This document shows, in pieces, positions 37,214 to 38,230 of a stretch of 38,230 bases of DNA. Made by a program: the position numbers and the translations under genes. Numbering within the stretch: position 1 is the first letter of the stretch; the number at the start of each line of letters is the position of its first letter. The notes beneath the pieces are model-generated. The model was not told the origin of the DNA. It saw only the letters and a program-made list of their open reading frames with translations, and searched no databases. The stretch is from positions 1 through 38,230 of the forward strand of contig JAIOXZ010000033.1 in NCBI GenBank assembly GCA_021741355.1, read 5' to 3'. The stretch is from Caulobacter sp. Lineage in GTDB: Bacteria > Pseudomonadota > Alphaproteobacteria > Caulobacterales > Caulobacteraceae.

Positions 37214-38125
37214 ATGACAAGCAAAACCCTCTTCTCGCCCGAACCCCACAGGGGCTGGCTCCCGTGGGGCCTGTTGGCGCCCTTCCTGTGCATTTTCTTT
37301 GTGGCCGTCTGCGCCCTGGGTCCGGACCCTCTCTTGCAGCGGCATGGCTGGGTGGATGCCCGCGGCGCGCCGCTCGGCCTGGACGGCTGGTACGCCTTCC
37401 TCGTCATCCCCTTCGCCCTCAACGGCCTGCTGATCCTGGCCTGGACGCTGTGGGTCGAGCGGCGACCGCTGGCGACCATCGGTCTGGGCGGTCCGGCGCG
37501 GATTAAACCCTTGCTCCAGGGGGTGCTGATCGGCGGGGCGACCATCCTGGCGGTGGTCGGTGCGATCGGCCTGGCCGGCGGCTATCAGGCCGGCGCCGTC
37601 GCCCCGGCCCTGGCCTCGTCCGCCGCCCTGACCGGCATCGGCCTGCTGCTCGTGAGCTTCATCGTCCAGGCAGGGGTCGAGGAGATCATCTTCCGCGGCT
37701 GGCTGCTGTCGGCGATCACCCGCAAGCTGGGCCTGCCGGTCGCCGTGGTGCTGGTCTCGCTGGTGTTCACCTTCCTGCACTACTCGCCGGGCCAGGAGGC
37801 GCGGGTCATGCTCAGCTCGTTCCTGTTCTCGGCCTTCGCCTGCGCCTGGGTGATCCGGGCGGGTAACATCTGGGGCGCGATGGGCTGGCACGCCGGCTGG
37901 AACTGGCTGCTGGGCACGGGCTTCGAGCTGCCGGTCACCGGCATGCAGCTCGACCTGCCAGCCCTGCTGGTCAAACTGACGTCCCAGGGACCCGCCGCCC
38001 TGACCGGCGCCGCCGAGGGCCCCGAGGGCAGCTGGCTGTGCAGCGCGTTTTTCCTGGTGGGGATCGCGGTCCTGTGGCTGTGGCGGCGGAAGCCGGGTCA
38101 GGCCTCTGCTATTCCTTCGGCCTGA
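37214..38125 (+). CDS. CPBP family intramembrane metalloprotease
   Basis: The 303-residue protein has about seven membrane segments and the three CPBP (Abi/CAAX-protease-like) motifs: EEIIFRGWLL (EExxxR) at about 156-161, FTFLHYS (FxxxH) near 180, and WHAGWNWLLG (HxxxN) near 223. The conserved Glu, His and His/Asn residues form the metal site. Members cut proteins within or next to the membrane; bacterial roles vary and the substrate here is unknown. It follows the AraC gene by 22 bases on the same strand and may be under its control. Confidence 0.9.
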   Translation: MTSKTLFSPEPHRGWLPWGLLAPFLCIFFVAVCALGPDPLLQRHGWVDARGAPLGLDGWYAFLVIPFALNGLLILAWTLWVERRPLATIGLGGPARIKPLLQGVLIGGATILAVVGAIGLAGGYQAGAVAPALASSAALTGIGLLLVSFIVQAGVEEIIFRGWLLSAITRKLGLPVAVVLVSLVFTFLHYSPGQEARVMLSSFLFSAFACAWVIRAGNIWGAMGWHAGWNWLLGTGFELPVTGMQLDLPALLVKLTSQGPAALTGAAEGPEGSWLCSAFFLVGIAVLWLWRRKPGQASAIPSA

Positions 38126-38181
38126 TGACAATCGCCCTTTGGCCTTGATGGAATGATGCGCTCCGGACGTCGGCCCTGGTC

Positions 38182-38230
38182 AAGGACGACCCCTGCGGGG
38201 TCGCCGCTCCGCGGCCGCGAAGCGGTCCTT
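38182..38230. repeat. REP-like palindrome at the right edge
   Basis: AAGGAC (38182-38187) and GTCCTT (38225-38230) close a pair of inner hairpins (CGACCCC/GGGGTCG and GCTCCGCGGCCGCGAAGC). It runs up to the window edge, so the full extent is unknown. No gene lies between 38126 and the edge. Confidence 0.65.

Overview
The window is 38.2 kb of high-GC DNA from an alphaproteobacterium, most likely a member of the Caulobacteraceae (Caulobacter, Phenylobacterium or a relative). This rests on overall gene style, an EipA/DUF1134 gene, the pheST/rpmI/rplT/infC cluster, several candidate promoters placed so close to start codons that transcripts would be nearly leaderless, and many intergenic palindromes of kinds familiar from alphaproteobacterial genomes. 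The genus assignment is inference. No rRNA, tRNA, CRISPR array or transposase was seen.

Layout. 1-2.3 kb: a lower-GC, overlapping minus-strand operon of a Dcm-type cytosine methyltransferase, a Vsr mismatch endonuclease and an EcoRII-like restriction endonuclease that has kept only its N-terminal part. 2.4-3.4 kb: a VOC-fold protein and an ATGA-coupled DUF4258/DUF2283 pair resembling a toxin-antitoxin module with its own promoter. 3.4-10.3 kb: lepA, then on the plus strand a two-gene RND efflux system and an EipA-like envelope protein. 10.3-11.9 kb: an UPF0114 membrane protein and two small ACT-like proteins, preceded by what looks like a transcription attenuator with a 43-codon leader ORF. 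11.9-16.6 kb: rpmI-rplT and pheS-x-pheT, where x is a small pentapeptide-like protein overlapping both pheS and pheT.

16.7-21.5 kb: an S41 peptidase translationally coupled to a MarR regulator with a perfect 14-bp operator-like palindrome, an MFS exporter, an unknown helical protein, and infC starting at an ATT codon. 21.6-31.1 kb: envelope and sugar metabolism (GT9 and GT4 glycosyltransferases, two hydrolases, an SDR-like protein, galU, and divergent glmS and glmM feeding UDP-GlcNAc synthesis). 31.1-38.2 kb: a MAPEG protein, a 483-bp unit with a GIY-YIG nuclease gene between perfect 38-bp inverted repeats, a DUF969-DUF979-DUF2891 operon (5-oxoproline uptake by family knowledge), a PAF-acetylhydrolase-like membrane protein, an AraC regulator and a CPBP intramembrane protease.

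The two features most worth following are the GIY-YIG/inverted-repeat unit at 31589-32071, which looks like a small mobile or repeat-associated element, and the leader ORF plus terminator at 11517-11747, a candidate attenuator controlling two orphan ACT-like genes. Dispersed palindromes of at least seven families separate many of the genes.
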